Source of the DNA: Planctomycetota bacterium
Lineage (GTDB): Bacteria > Planctomycetota > UBA1135 > JALUZX01
DNA: 19,344 bases
Reading direction: 5' to 3'
Assembly (NCBI GenBank): GCA_027011425.1
Contig: JALUZX010000720.1
Span: 1-19,344 of the forward strand
In this document: piece by piece, positions 1 through 6,962 of the stretch
Layout of the letters: each line of letters opens with the position of its first letter
Numbering within the stretch: the first letter of the stretch is position 1
The notes under the pieces: generated by a model
What the model saw: only the letters and a program-made list of their open reading frames with translations
What the model was told of the DNA's origin: nothing
Database searches by the model: none
Program-made: the position numbers and the translations under genes

Positions 1-115
1 CCCTTCCAAGGGTCACGATCCTCTCCAGGGTCTTCCGGTTCCGGACCAGGAGGTCCGAGAGGAGCCGGGGGGGCGTATATGTAGGCCGGGTGAGGGGAAG
101 TTCCGTGTTTTCCAT
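1..115 (-). CDS. N-terminus of an unidentified protein (runs off the left edge)
   Basis: Reading leftward, an ATG at 115 follows the ATPase stop codon (119-117) after one base, so the two genes almost certainly share a transcript and are translationally coupled. The 38 visible codons begin MENTELPLTRPTYTPPR and continue with a basic stretch (LLVRNRKTLERIV). There is no signal peptide or membrane segment in the visible part, and no family can be assigned from so little. Its position directly behind an AAA-type ATPase suggests that the two products work together, but that is inference from layout. Confidence 0.6.
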   Translation of the reverse strand, partial: MENTELPLTRPTYTPPRLLSDLLVRNRKTLERIVTLGR

Positions 116-116
116 G

Positions 117-1271
117 CTAGAGATCCCTCGCCAGGCGCCACCAGCGCCGGATCATGGGGAAGAGGAATGTGTAGATGCCTCTTTTCCCCGTCACGTAATG
201 GTCCCTGGCGAGGTCGGCGAGCATGGTCCGGACCTCTTCTGGGCCGGGATGGGCGGGAGTCGCCTGGAGAAGGGCCGTAAGCTCGTCGAAGGAGACCCCG
301 CCGGGGCGGGCGGCCAGGGTGTCCAGGATTTCCAGGGCCAATGGTTCCCGATCACCGTAATAGACGCGCAGCCTCTCCCTGTAGTGGCCCATGTGCCAGG
401 GATCGGTGGGATGGGTCAGGTTTTCTTCGATGAGGGCTTCCACGTCCGCCGGGCCCACGGGGCCCGAGAGGGCGGCCAGGCGGTCCACCAGGTGGTGGAT
501 GTAGAAGGGGACTCCGTCCACCCCCCGGGCCACGGCCAGGGCCGTTCCCCGTGGATCGGAGCACCGGATTCCTTCACCTTCCAGGAGGGCCAGGGCCAGG
601 CCGGCGGCGTCGGCCTCTTCCAGGGGGGGGACCTCCAGGACATACATATCGTTGGTCGGAGCGTGGCTCAGGTCCCCCCGGAGGGAGGAGAGCACGTGGT
701 GGAGCCCGATGGAGCCGGTGAAGACCATGCGGATCTCCGGAAGGGTCTGGCGGAGGGCCCGAAGGTTGTCCAGGAGATCCACCGCCTGGGACTCCCCTTC
801 CCGGGCCTGGATGTTCTGGAGCATGTAGGGGATCTCGTCCCAGAAGAGGACCAGCCTGTCTTCCTGCTGGGTCACCAGGTCTCTCAGGGTGGCCTCCAGG
901 AGGAGTTTCCAGTTGGGGGCCAGTTCCCGGGGGAACTTGACCTTTCCGAGCTGGACCCCCCTGAGCTTATGGGCGAGGTTCCGGGCCTTGCCGGCGATTT
1001 TCCCGAGCCGGCTCAGGTGGCGTTCCACGTCCCGGAAGACGGTCTCCACGAACTCGAGAGGGGCTTTCACCCCCTCCAGGTCCCTGTAGAGAGCCAGGAA
1101 GCCCGGCCGGGGGCGGGCGGTCATCTTCTTGATGACACAGCTTTTTCCCATGCGCCGCTCGGCCTGGAGAACCAGGCTCTGCCGCTCCAGGATCCGCCAG
1201 ATCCGGCGGATCAGGTCGTCCCGGCCCACCACCTCTTCCGGAGGGATCTCGCCGCCCGGGTTGGCTCTCAT
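117..1271 (-). CDS. AAA/STAND-like P-loop ATPase (archaeal-ATPase/ORC-like fold)
   Basis: This 384-residue P-loop ATPase has a GRDDLI motif near residue 16, as in the archaeal-type and STAND ATPases that begin with 'GRxxEL'. Walker A is ERRMGKS (38-44), which matches the R-x-GK-S/T form of that group. Walker B is LVLFWDEIP (140-148), with the acidic pair D145-E146. Sensor-like FTGS follows, and the C-terminal third looks helical and winged-helix-like, ending in an aromatic-basic tail. The protein has no signal peptide and should be cytoplasmic. The ATG at 1271 is preceded by AAGGA about 10 bases upstream. The gene has its own candidate promoter (1316-1343) and is followed after one base by another gene. 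Its role is unknown: relatives occur as orphan ATPases, in signalling and in defence loci. The ATPase assignment is firm, the function is not. Confidence 0.85.
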   Translation of the reverse strand: MRANPGGEIPPEEVVGRDDLIRRIWRILERQSLVLQAERRMGKSCVIKKMTARPRPGFLALYRDLEGVKAPLEFVETVFRDVERHLSRLGKIAGKARNLAHKLRGVQLGKVKFPRELAPNWKLLLEATLRDLVTQQEDRLVLFWDEIPYMLQNIQAREGESQAVDLLDNLRALRQTLPEIRMVFTGSIGLHHVLSSLRGDLSHAPTNDMYVLEVPPLEEADAAGLALALLEGEGIRCSDPRGTALAVARGVDGVPFYIHHLVDRLAALSGPVGPADVEALIEENLTHPTDPWHMGHYRERLRVYYGDREPLALEILDTLAARPGGVSFDELTALLQATPAHPGPEEVRTMLADLARDHYVTGKRGIYTFLFPMIRRWWRLARDL

Positions 1272-1301
1272 GGAAGAAGTCCTTTTTTACGGGGGATTCA
1301 A

Positions 1302-1327
1302 CTTACGACGAGATCATCTTACGTCGA
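1302..1327. repeat. Direct repeat pair, possible operator
   Basis: On the minus strand TCGACGTAAG (1327-1318) and TCGTCGTAAG (1311-1302) match at 9 of 10 positions with a 16-base period. The first copy overlaps the candidate -10 box of the ATPase gene and the second overlaps the expected transcription start. That is the arrangement expected of a repressor site, but no regulator is identified. Confidence 0.4.
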
Positions 1328-1343
1328 GTCCGGCGCAAGTCAA
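1316..1343 (-). promoter_or_regulatory. Candidate sigma70-type promoter for the ATPase operon
   Basis: On the minus strand TTGACT (1343-1338) and TAAGAT (1321-1316) are separated by 16 bases, matching the -35 and -10 consensus at 5/6 and 4/6. The -35 box contains the recD2 stop codon, so the promoter begins where recD2 ends. The predicted start near 1309 leaves a leader of about 38 bases before the ATG at 1271. Confidence 0.5.
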
Positions 1344-3550
1344 CCCCCTTTCCCTCCACCGTCTCCCAGCCTCCAGGCCAGGCCCGACCAGCGTTCTCCC
1401 GCCTCGGTCCTTTTCAGGGCGAGTTCCAGGGCCTTCCTGGAACCCACCAGGACCACGAGCCGGCGCGCCCGGGTTACGGCGGTATAGAGGAGGTTGCGGC
1501 GGAGCATCATGTAGTGCTGGGTCGTGAGAGGGACCACCACGGCGGGAAACTCGGAGCCCTGGGAGCGGTGCACGCTCACGGCGAAGGCGGGGATGACCTG
1601 CTCCAGATCGTTCTTGGAACAGGGAACCTGCCTGTCGTCGAACCGGATCAACATGGATTTTTCCCCGGGGTTGACCTGGAGCACCCGTCCCACGTCGCCG
1701 TTGAAGAGTTCCCGGTCGTAGTCGTTGCGCACTTGCAGGACCTTGTCCCCTTTGCGGAAGGTGAAGGCCCCTCGTTTCAGCTCGGGGCCCGGCGGGACGA
1801 GGCGGGCCTGGAGTTCCTGGTTGAGCCGATCCGCCCCGGCCTCCCCGCGGTACATGGGGGCCAGGACCTGGATGTCCTCCACCGGGTCCAGGCCGAAGGC
1901 GGCGGGGATCCTCTCGGTCACCACCTTGAGGATGGTCTCGAGGGTCCGGGAGGGGGCTTCCTCCCGGATGAAGAAGAAGTCCCCCTTGGGGTCGTTTCCG
2001 GCTTCGGGGAATTCCCCTCTAAGAATGCGGTGGGCGTTCTCCACGATCCGCGATCTCTCTCCCTGGCGGAAGATCCGGGTCAAGCGGGTCACGGGGATCT
2101 TCCCGCAGGAGACCAGGTCGCCCAGCACGTTCCCGGGACCCACGCTCGGGAGCTGGTCGGAGTCTCCCACGAGCAGGACCCGGGTGTCCGGACCCAAGGC
2201 CTGGAAGAGCTGGGAGGCGAGCTGGATGTCCAGCATGGACACCTCGTCCACAACCAGGAGGTCCGCCTCGATGGGGTTGCCCCGGTGATGCTCGAAATTG
2301 CGCTTGTGCGGGTTGTATCCCAGGAGCTTGTGGATCGTGGAGGCGGGCCTTCCCGTGACTTCCGCGAGCCTCCGGGCGGCTCTTCCCGTGGGGGCGCAGA
2401 GCCTCACCTTTTCGCCGGCCCTCTCCAGGGCCCGGACAAGGACAAGCACCAATGTGGTCTTGCCCACGCCGGGGCCGCCCGTGAGGATGGAGACTGGTTC
2501 CTCCAAGGCGTATTGGAGGCAACGCCGCTGTTCATCCTCCAGCAGAAGCCCGCTGGCCCGGGCCTCCTCCTCGAGGGCGAGGCGGGCCTCGCCGGGGAAG
2601 CGGGTCCGGGGCCTCCTGGTCTGGAGGCGGCGGACGGCTCCCGCCAGGGCGGCCTCGGACCGGGCCAGGAGGGAGGGGTAGACCGCAGGGCCCAGTTCCC
2701 CGGGGCAAGGGCCCTGGAGGAGCTGGACCTCCCCGGCGGCGGCCAGGCTCTCCAGGGAGCCTTCCACCAGGTTTCCCTGGAGTCCCAGGAGGGCGGCGGC
2801 TTTTTCCACCAGGAGGCTTCTCGGCAGGAAGGAGTGCCCTTCGTCGGCGGCGGATCTCAAAGTATGGAGGAGCCCCGCCTGGATCCTGTGGGGGCTTTCG
2901 GGGGGGATGCCCATGGAGCGGGCCATCCGGTCGGCCGTGGCGAACCCCAGGCCGAAGACGTCCCGGACGAGGCGGAAGGGGTTGTCCTGGATGGCGGCCA
3001 CCGTGTTGGGGCCGTAGGCCTCGTAGACTTTCCGGGAAAGGGCCTCGCCCAGGCCCAGCCCGCGGAGAAAGATCAGGGCCTCCCGGCTTTCCCGGTGGGC
3101 CTGGAGGGCCGAGGCCACCGAGGCGGCCTTGGATTTTCCGATCCCCGGGACCCGGAGAAGGGCCTTGGGGTCTTCCTCGATGATCTGGAGAGCCTTTTCT
3201 CCCAGGGCTTCCACGATTCTCTCGGCCAGCTTGGGCCCCACCCCTTGGACGGCGCCGGAGGCTAGGTAGCGGACCAGGCCCGCCTTGCTGGAAGGGGGCA
3301 GGACCTGGGCTTCCCGGGCCTTGAACTGGCGGCCGTGGCGGGGATGGACCACCCAGGTTCCCTTGACCCGGAGTTCCATGCCTTCCTCCAGGGGGGGAAG
3401 GACGCCCACGACGGTCACGGGCCTCCCGCCGGCCATGGGCTTGAGCCGGACCACCCGCCAGGTGAACCCCTCCTCCCCGGAAAAGACCAGGGACTCCACG
3501 CTTCCCTGGATTTCCTCCAGGTTCTCCCCTTTTTGGGCGCTTCGATTCAA
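1340..3550 (-). CDS. recD2: RecD-like 5'-3' DNA helicase, RecD2 family
   Basis: This 736-residue superfamily 1B helicase is of the RecD2 type, which acts without RecBC in DNA repair and stability. The N-terminal OB-like region (about 12-85) is followed by helix-hairpin-helix motifs (GVGPKLAERIV about 103, VPGIGKSKA about 134). The helicase core has Walker A GGPGVGKT (358-365), Walker B VVDEVSMLD (433-441), motif III GDSDQLPS (462-469), a C-terminal SVHRSQGSEF motif and the final YTAVTRA motif VI. Length and domain order are normal for RecD2. The only start that keeps the conserved N-terminal strand is a TTG at 3550, with no clear Shine-Dalgarno sequence; a GTG 16 codons in, behind GGAGGA, is an alternative that would truncate the domain. 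A minus-strand TATCAT at 3586-3581 overlaps the divergent rpsU -10 box and could serve recD2, but it lacks a good -35. Confidence 0.95.
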   Translation of the reverse strand: MNRSAQKGENLEEIQGSVESLVFSGEEGFTWRVVRLKPMAGGRPVTVVGVLPPLEEGMELRVKGTWVVHPRHGRQFKAREAQVLPPSSKAGLVRYLASGAVQGVGPKLAERIVEALGEKALQIIEEDPKALLRVPGIGKSKAASVASALQAHRESREALIFLRGLGLGEALSRKVYEAYGPNTVAAIQDNPFRLVRDVFGLGFATADRMARSMGIPPESPHRIQAGLLHTLRSAADEGHSFLPRSLLVEKAAALLGLQGNLVEGSLESLAAAGEVQLLQGPCPGELGPAVYPSLLARSEAALAGAVRRLQTRRPRTRFPGEARLALEEEARASGLLLEDEQRRCLQYALEEPVSILTGGPGVGKTTLVLVLVRALERAGEKVRLCAPTGRAARRLAEVTGRPASTIHKLLGYNPHKRNFEHHRGNPIEADLLVVDEVSMLDIQLASQLFQALGPDTRVLLVGDSDQLPSVGPGNVLGDLVSCGKIPVTRLTRIFRQGERSRIVENAHRILRGEFPEAGNDPKGDFFFIREEAPSRTLETILKVVTERIPAAFGLDPVEDIQVLAPMYRGEAGADRLNQELQARLVPPGPELKRGAFTFRKGDKVLQVRNDYDRELFNGDVGRVLQVNPGEKSMLIRFDDRQVPCSKNDLEQVIPAFAVSVHRSQGSEFPAVVVPLTTQHYMMLRRNLLYTAVTRARRLVVLVGSRKALELALKRTEAGERWSGLAWRLGDGGGKGG

Positions 3551-3556
3551 GGGTGG

Positions 3557-3585
3557 TTGAGCTTTTCGCGATGAGTGCCTATGAT
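3557..3585 (+). promoter_or_regulatory. Sigma70-type promoter for rpsU
   Basis: TTGAGC (3557-3562) and TATGAT (3580-3585) have an exact 17-base spacer, matching consensus at 4/6 and 5/6. The predicted start is near 3592, giving a leader of about 75 bases to the rpsU ATG. The -35 box starts only 7 bases from the recD2 start codon, so the two divergent genes share this short control region. Confidence 0.6.
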
Positions 3586-3667
3586 ACCCGCCCTTTTTCC
3601 GGCGAGGCCGAGGGCCGATGCGTCACTGTAACGAAAATTCCGGACCGAGAGGAGTGACCCTCACCAC

Positions 3668-3907
3668 ATGATTCGAGTGCAGCTAAGACCTGGGGAATCC
3701 CTGGAGTCCGCTCTCAAGCGGTTCAAGAGGCAGTGCAACTATGCCGGGATCTTCCGCCTGGCGAAGCGGGCCTCCTACTACGAAAAGCCCAGCGAGAGAA
3801 GGCGCCGGGAAGAAAGGGAGAGGCAGCGCAACATCCTGAGGAGCATGCGCAAGGCCATGAAAGCCCAGGAGCGCTCCAAGGCGAGGGCCCGGCTTCGCCG
3901 TTACTGA
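3668..3907 (+). CDS. rpsU: Small-subunit ribosomal protein bS21
   Basis: This 79-residue, strongly basic protein shows the bS21 pattern: MIRVQLRPGESLESALKRFK at the N-terminus, a central AGIFRLAKRASYYEKPSERRRR, and a lysine/arginine-rich C-terminal helix. bS21 sits near the 3' end of 16S rRNA on the 30S subunit and helps initiation. The C-terminal tail after the PSERRRR motif is about 36 residues and nearly all charged, somewhat longer than in short bS21 forms. GAGGAG lies 13 bases before the ATG. The gene follows a good promoter and precedes the pseudouridine synthase on the same strand, so the two may share a transcript. Confidence 0.95.
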   Translation: MIRVQLRPGESLESALKRFKRQCNYAGIFRLAKRASYYEKPSERRRREERERQRNILRSMRKAMKAQERSKARARLRRY

Positions 3908-3997
3908 ATCTGTCTTCCCCCGCCTCCCCTTCCGGTCCGCCGGAGTCCGGGCGAAATCTTGGGCTTCCCTTCCGGGGAACCCCGAGTTGGAAAAGCC

Positions 3998-5014
3998 ATG
4001 TTGCCCCGTGTCCCTGGTGACCCGCCGCGGGATCTCTCCCGCCGGCCCGACCGTCTCAGGGTCCCCGTGGGGCCCGACCAGGGGGGCATGCGCCTGGACC
4101 ATTTCTTGAGGGACGTCCTCTTCTGGCGTTCCCGCACCTCCATCCGGAGGCTCATCGAAAAGGGGGCGGTCCTGGTGGGGGAGGGCCGGAAGGCGCGCCC
4201 GAGCCTCAAGGTCCGTCCTGGGGAGGTGGTGACCATCCTTCTCCCCCCGAGGCCCGCGGAGGAGATTCCTTCCGAACCCCTTCCCCAGGTGCCCATCCTC
4301 TACGAGGACCCCTACCTCCTGGCTGTGGACAAGCCCGCGGGCCTGGCGGTTCACCCTTCCGGGAAACGGGTGGAGGGAACCCTGATCGGGATCCTCCACG
4401 CCCGTTATCCCGCCCGGTCCGAGGAGGAGGGGCCCCTGCCCAGGCTTTGCCACAGGCTGGACAAGGAAACTTCAGGAGTTCTCCTGGTCTCCAAGGACGA
4501 GAGGACCCGGGGGCTTTTGGGCCGGCAGTTCGAAGAAAGAAAAGTGGTCAAGACCTACCTGGCCGTGGTGGAGGGCGCCCCCGACAGGACGGAAGGGATC
4601 ATCGATCTCCCCTTGGCGCCGGACCCCAAGTCTCCCATCCGCCTCAAGATGGAAGCCCGCAGGGACGGGAGGGGCAGGCCGGCACTCACCCGCTTCAAAG
4701 TATTGGAGCGGGGGGAGAGATTTTCCCTCCTGGAGGTGCGCCCCGCCACGGGCCGCCAGCACCAGATCCGGGTCCACCTGGCGGCCGTCGGCCACCCCGT
4801 CGTGGGGGACAAGATCTACGGTCCCGAGGAAAGGCTCTTCCTCCGGGCCCTGGAAGGCCGGCTCACACCTGAGGAGAAGGAACGGCTGATTCTCCCCCGC
4901 CACGCCCTGCACGCGTGGAAACTCCGTTTCCATCACCCCGTGGAGGGGAAGGAGATGGAGATCGTCGCGCCCTTGCCGGCCGACATGGCGGGGCTCATGC
5001 AGGTCAATCCCTGA
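3998..5014 (+). CDS. RluA-family 23S rRNA pseudouridine synthase
   Basis: This 338-residue protein has an S4 RNA-binding domain (about 32-80, around MRLDHFL...LIEKGAVLV) followed by an RluA-type catalytic domain. The catalytic motif HRLDKETSG contains the aspartate nucleophile near residue 155, and the later GRQHQIRVHLAAVGHPVVGD segment is typical of RluA/RluC/RluD enzymes, which isomerise uridine in rRNA. The exact target uridine cannot be told from sequence alone. An ATG at 3998 is chosen; a TTG at 3959 would add 13 unusual residues. An ATG at 4088 behind AGGGGGG would cut into the strand that normally precedes the S4 domain. The 3' end overlaps the convergent PilZ gene by 11 bases. Confidence 0.93.
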   Translation: MLPRVPGDPPRDLSRRPDRLRVPVGPDQGGMRLDHFLRDVLFWRSRTSIRRLIEKGAVLVGEGRKARPSLKVRPGEVVTILLPPRPAEEIPSEPLPQVPILYEDPYLLAVDKPAGLAVHPSGKRVEGTLIGILHARYPARSEEEGPLPRLCHRLDKETSGVLLVSKDERTRGLLGRQFEERKVVKTYLAVVEGAPDRTEGIIDLPLAPDPKSPIRLKMEARRDGRGRPALTRFKVLERGERFSLLEVRPATGRQHQIRVHLAAVGHPVVGDKIYGPEERLFLRALEGRLTPEEKERLILPRHALHAWKLRFHHPVEGKEMEIVAPLPADMAGLMQVNP

Positions 5015-5357
5015 GGGGGGCGGGTGAGCTGTTAAGGATCCGGTCCAGGAAGCCCCTGGTCTCGGGAGTGAGGTCGACGAACTCGATGCCCAGGTCCCAT
5101 CCTCCCTGCCCGGAAGGCATGGAATGACGGACTTTGCCCTGGAAGGTCATGATCTCTTCCTCGAAACCTACGTCCAGGATGACCGTGGTCCCCTTTCCCA
5201 CCTTGTAGGGAGAGCGGATCTTGCAGCCGCCCTGGCCCAGGTCCAGCATGAGGCAGAAGCCCTGGTCGTTCACCACACTGCCGTTGTGGAGAACCTTCAA
5301 GGCTGCATACCTTAGCTCGGGGAAGCGCAAGTGCTTTCTTTGGTTGGAGATTCCCAT
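5004..5357 (-). CDS. PilZ-domain protein (probable c-di-GMP receptor)
   Basis: This 117-residue protein consists of little more than one PilZ domain. The RxxxR motif is R7-KHL-R11, and the second motif appears as LDLGQGGCKIRSP, a variant of D/N-x-S-x-x-G in which glycine replaces serine. A DLGIEFVDL strand near the end is also typical. PilZ proteins bind cyclic di-GMP and often control exopolysaccharide or motility, which is suggestive given the glycan genes downstream. The ATG at 5357 has AAGGGGA about 11 bases upstream. A 163-residue reading from 5495 is possible but its extra N-terminus is proline- and serine-rich and not domain-like. The missing serine leaves c-di-GMP binding plausible but unproven. 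Confidence 0.85.
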   Translation of the reverse strand: MGISNQRKHLRFPELRYAALKVLHNGSVVNDQGFCLMLDLGQGGCKIRSPYKVGKGTTVILDVGFEEEIMTFQGKVRHSMPSGQGGWDLGIEFVDLTPETRGFLDRILNSSPAPLRD

Positions 5358-5546
5358 CGGCTTTCTGGTCCCCTTGTTCGGGTCAACTCCATATTTCGGA
5401 AGATGGGCGGCGGCGGTTGAAACTTTTGGGGACGGTTTCGGGGGGAGGGAAAACCCGAAGTGAGAGAGGAGGGGGGAAAGATGAGAATCGAACAATCCAC
5501 TTCCCCGGTCCCAGGCCGGGGTTCGGACCGGACTTGGTCGGCTGGA

Positions 5547-5768
5547 TCAATCCGAGTCGGGATCCTCGCTGGGCGGGATTTCCAGGGGAGCCCTTGGGAA
5601 GAAAGGAGTCACCAGCCTGTAGCGATCCGTGCCGTAAAAGAGCACATCGCTTTTCCTGGGGTCTCCCTGGCCCTTGGGGCCCTTGGCCAGGATGGCTCGG
5701 TCCCTCCGTGCCTCCCTGGAGGCGACTCTCGACGGGGTCGATCCTTTTAGATCCTTCCGCTTGATCAT
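5547..5768 (-). CDS. Possible small basic protein, unknown function
   Basis: This 73-codon frame starts at ATG 5768. It begins MIKRKDLKGSTPSR, has a basic first half and an acidic end (PPSEDPDSD). Most of its third codon positions are G or C, as in its neighbours, and it fills most of a gap of about 500 bases between the PilZ and GT2 genes. A TATAAT box lies about 26 bases upstream, but there is no Shine-Dalgarno sequence (the leader is pyrimidine-rich). No domain, signal peptide or membrane segment is recognised. The 189 bases between it and the PilZ start (5358-5546) show no convincing gene. Confidence 0.45.
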   Translation of the reverse strand: MIKRKDLKGSTPSRVASREARRDRAILAKGPKGQGDPRKSDVLFYGTDRYRLVTPFFPRAPLEIPPSEDPDSD

Positions 5769-5793
5769 GGGTCACCGGAGGAAAGAAAAAATC

Positions 5794-5799
5794 ATTATA
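5794..5799 (-). promoter_or_regulatory. Possible -10 box upstream of the small ORF
   Basis: The minus strand reads a perfect TATAAT here, followed by an AT-rich stretch, which stands out in a GC-rich region. The position 17 bases further upstream reads GTTTCC, a poor -35, and there is no extended -10. It may serve the small protein at 5547-5768. Confidence 0.25.
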
Positions 5800-5813
5800 G
5801 GGCTGCTGGGGAT

Positions 5814-5843
5814 GGGGGAAACCCCCTCCTGGATCCGGGAGGG
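5814..5843 (-). terminator. Overlapping hairpins just after the GT2 gene
   Basis: Two stems compete here: GGGGG-AAA-CCCCC (5814-5826) and CCCTCC-(8 bases)-GGAGGG (5824-5843), sharing 5824-5826. They begin 12 bases after the GT2 stop codon. No U-run follows directly, so an intrinsic terminator is only a guess; the structure could instead stabilise the 3' end. Confidence 0.3.
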
Positions 5844-5854
5844 CCGGGGAAACT

Positions 5855-6832
5855 TCAAATTCCCCGGCGGATCCACCGGTCCAGGAGGCGAAACCAGGGG
5901 CGGCCCTTCTCTTTCCATTCCTGGGAACGGGCTCCCAGCCAGGTCCCAAGGGCCTCGGCCGGTGCGTACCACCGGGCCCACCTCTCCCACCTGGCTCGGG
6001 CCTGTGATGTGAGAGGAAGCTCCGCGAGCAGGCGGTGGTATTCCCTTCTTTGGACTTCCGCTCCTCTCAAGGCGTCCAGGAAGGTCGGCAGGAGAACCAG
6101 GGAGAAGAGATCCCTCAGGTTCTGGTGGTCGCAATAGAGACGCTTGAACTCCGCCCAGGGGCTTCTTTCGTGGGAATGGACCACCCTGGCTTCGGGCTGG
6201 AAGAAGAGGCTGAACCCGGCCAGGAGGACCCGTTTGGCCCAGGCCAGGTCTTCCCCGAAGGGACGGCGGCCGAAGGGATGCTTCTCCCAAACCTTTCTCC
6301 GGAGGGCCGAGGCCACGTTGTCGAAAGAGCATCTCTCCAGCCGTTCCCAGGGGCTGAGGTCCTGGAATTCTCGGGCCGTAAGCGCTTCCTGGATGCGGGG
6401 GGAACTGCGACCGGCGGCCCAACGTTCCAGGCGGGCCCGGAGCACCGGGTTCCCCCCCGGCCTGGGAACTTGCCTTCCATAGACTCCGGCGATCCTTGAG
6501 TCGGCGGCGAAAGGGGTCACCAAGGCCTCCAGGAATCCCGGCCCGGCGGGGAGGGCGTCCTGGACCAGGAGAACCACGATCTCCCCGCTGGTGAGGGAGA
6601 TGGCAAGGTCCCGGGCGGCGCCGTGGTCGAAATCCTCCTTGGGAATCGAGCGGACCAGGAAATCCGCATTTTCCAGGAGTTCCCTGGTTCCGTCGGTGGA
6701 ACCGGAGTCGACGGCCACTTTCTCATGGAGGGAAAGAGTCTGGGCTTGCAGGGCCCGGAGCAGGCCCGGGAGGAATCGGGCCCCGTTCAGGGTGGGAAGA
6801 GCCAGGGAGACCGGGGGAAGATGGTCGCTCAT
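5855..6832 (-). CDS. GT2 glycosyltransferase, rhamnosyltransferase-like
   Basis: This 325-residue family 2 glycosyltransferase has a single GT-A domain. The nucleotide-sugar binding motif VDSGSTDGT is at 41-49, FDHG at 68-71, and VQDALP (90-95) stands in the place of the metal-binding DxD. The FDHG...QDAxP pairing and the following VYGRQVPRPGG are characteristic of the O-antigen rhamnosyltransferase branch. A later GEDLAWAKR supplies the likely acidic base. No membrane segment is evident, so it probably acts on a lipid-linked acceptor at the inner face of the inner membrane. The ATG at 6832 is fixed by the conserved first strand, but the 20 bases before it are almost pure pyrimidine and give no Shine-Dalgarno pairing. 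It is divergent from the phosphofructokinase gene. Confidence 0.88.
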   Translation of the reverse strand: MSDHLPPVSLALPTLNGARFLPGLLRALQAQTLSLHEKVAVDSGSTDGTRELLENADFLVRSIPKEDFDHGAARDLAISLTSGEIVVLLVQDALPAGPGFLEALVTPFAADSRIAGVYGRQVPRPGGNPVLRARLERWAAGRSSPRIQEALTAREFQDLSPWERLERCSFDNVASALRRKVWEKHPFGRRPFGEDLAWAKRVLLAGFSLFFQPEARVVHSHERSPWAEFKRLYCDHQNLRDLFSLVLLPTFLDALRGAEVQRREYHRLLAELPLTSQARARWERWARWYAPAEALGTWLGARSQEWKEKGRPWFRLLDRWIRRGI

Positions 6833-6962
6833 GGAGAAGAGAAAAGGGGGAAAGGAGAAAAAAAGTCCACTTCTTCTTGAAACCTAGGTGGTGGGATGGG
6901 CTTACTAACCTTTCCGGGATGGGAGCGCGGGAGAAGGCTGGAACACGAGAAAAGCGAGACCC

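Noticed and set aside
1514..3265. A 583-codon open frame on the plus strand
   Set aside because: It is antisense to recD2, whose helicase motifs are all intact; the Gly/Pro/Glu-rich composition is that of a reverse-strand shadow.
5480..5530. A tRNA-like T-loop (TTCGATT on the minus strand)
   Set aside because: The bases on either side do not form a T-stem, and no acceptor or anticodon stem could be built around it.
5358..5546. Overlapping short frames upstream of the PilZ gene
   Set aside because: None has a ribosome binding site, a recognisable motif or consistent third-position bias; they appear to be chance frames.
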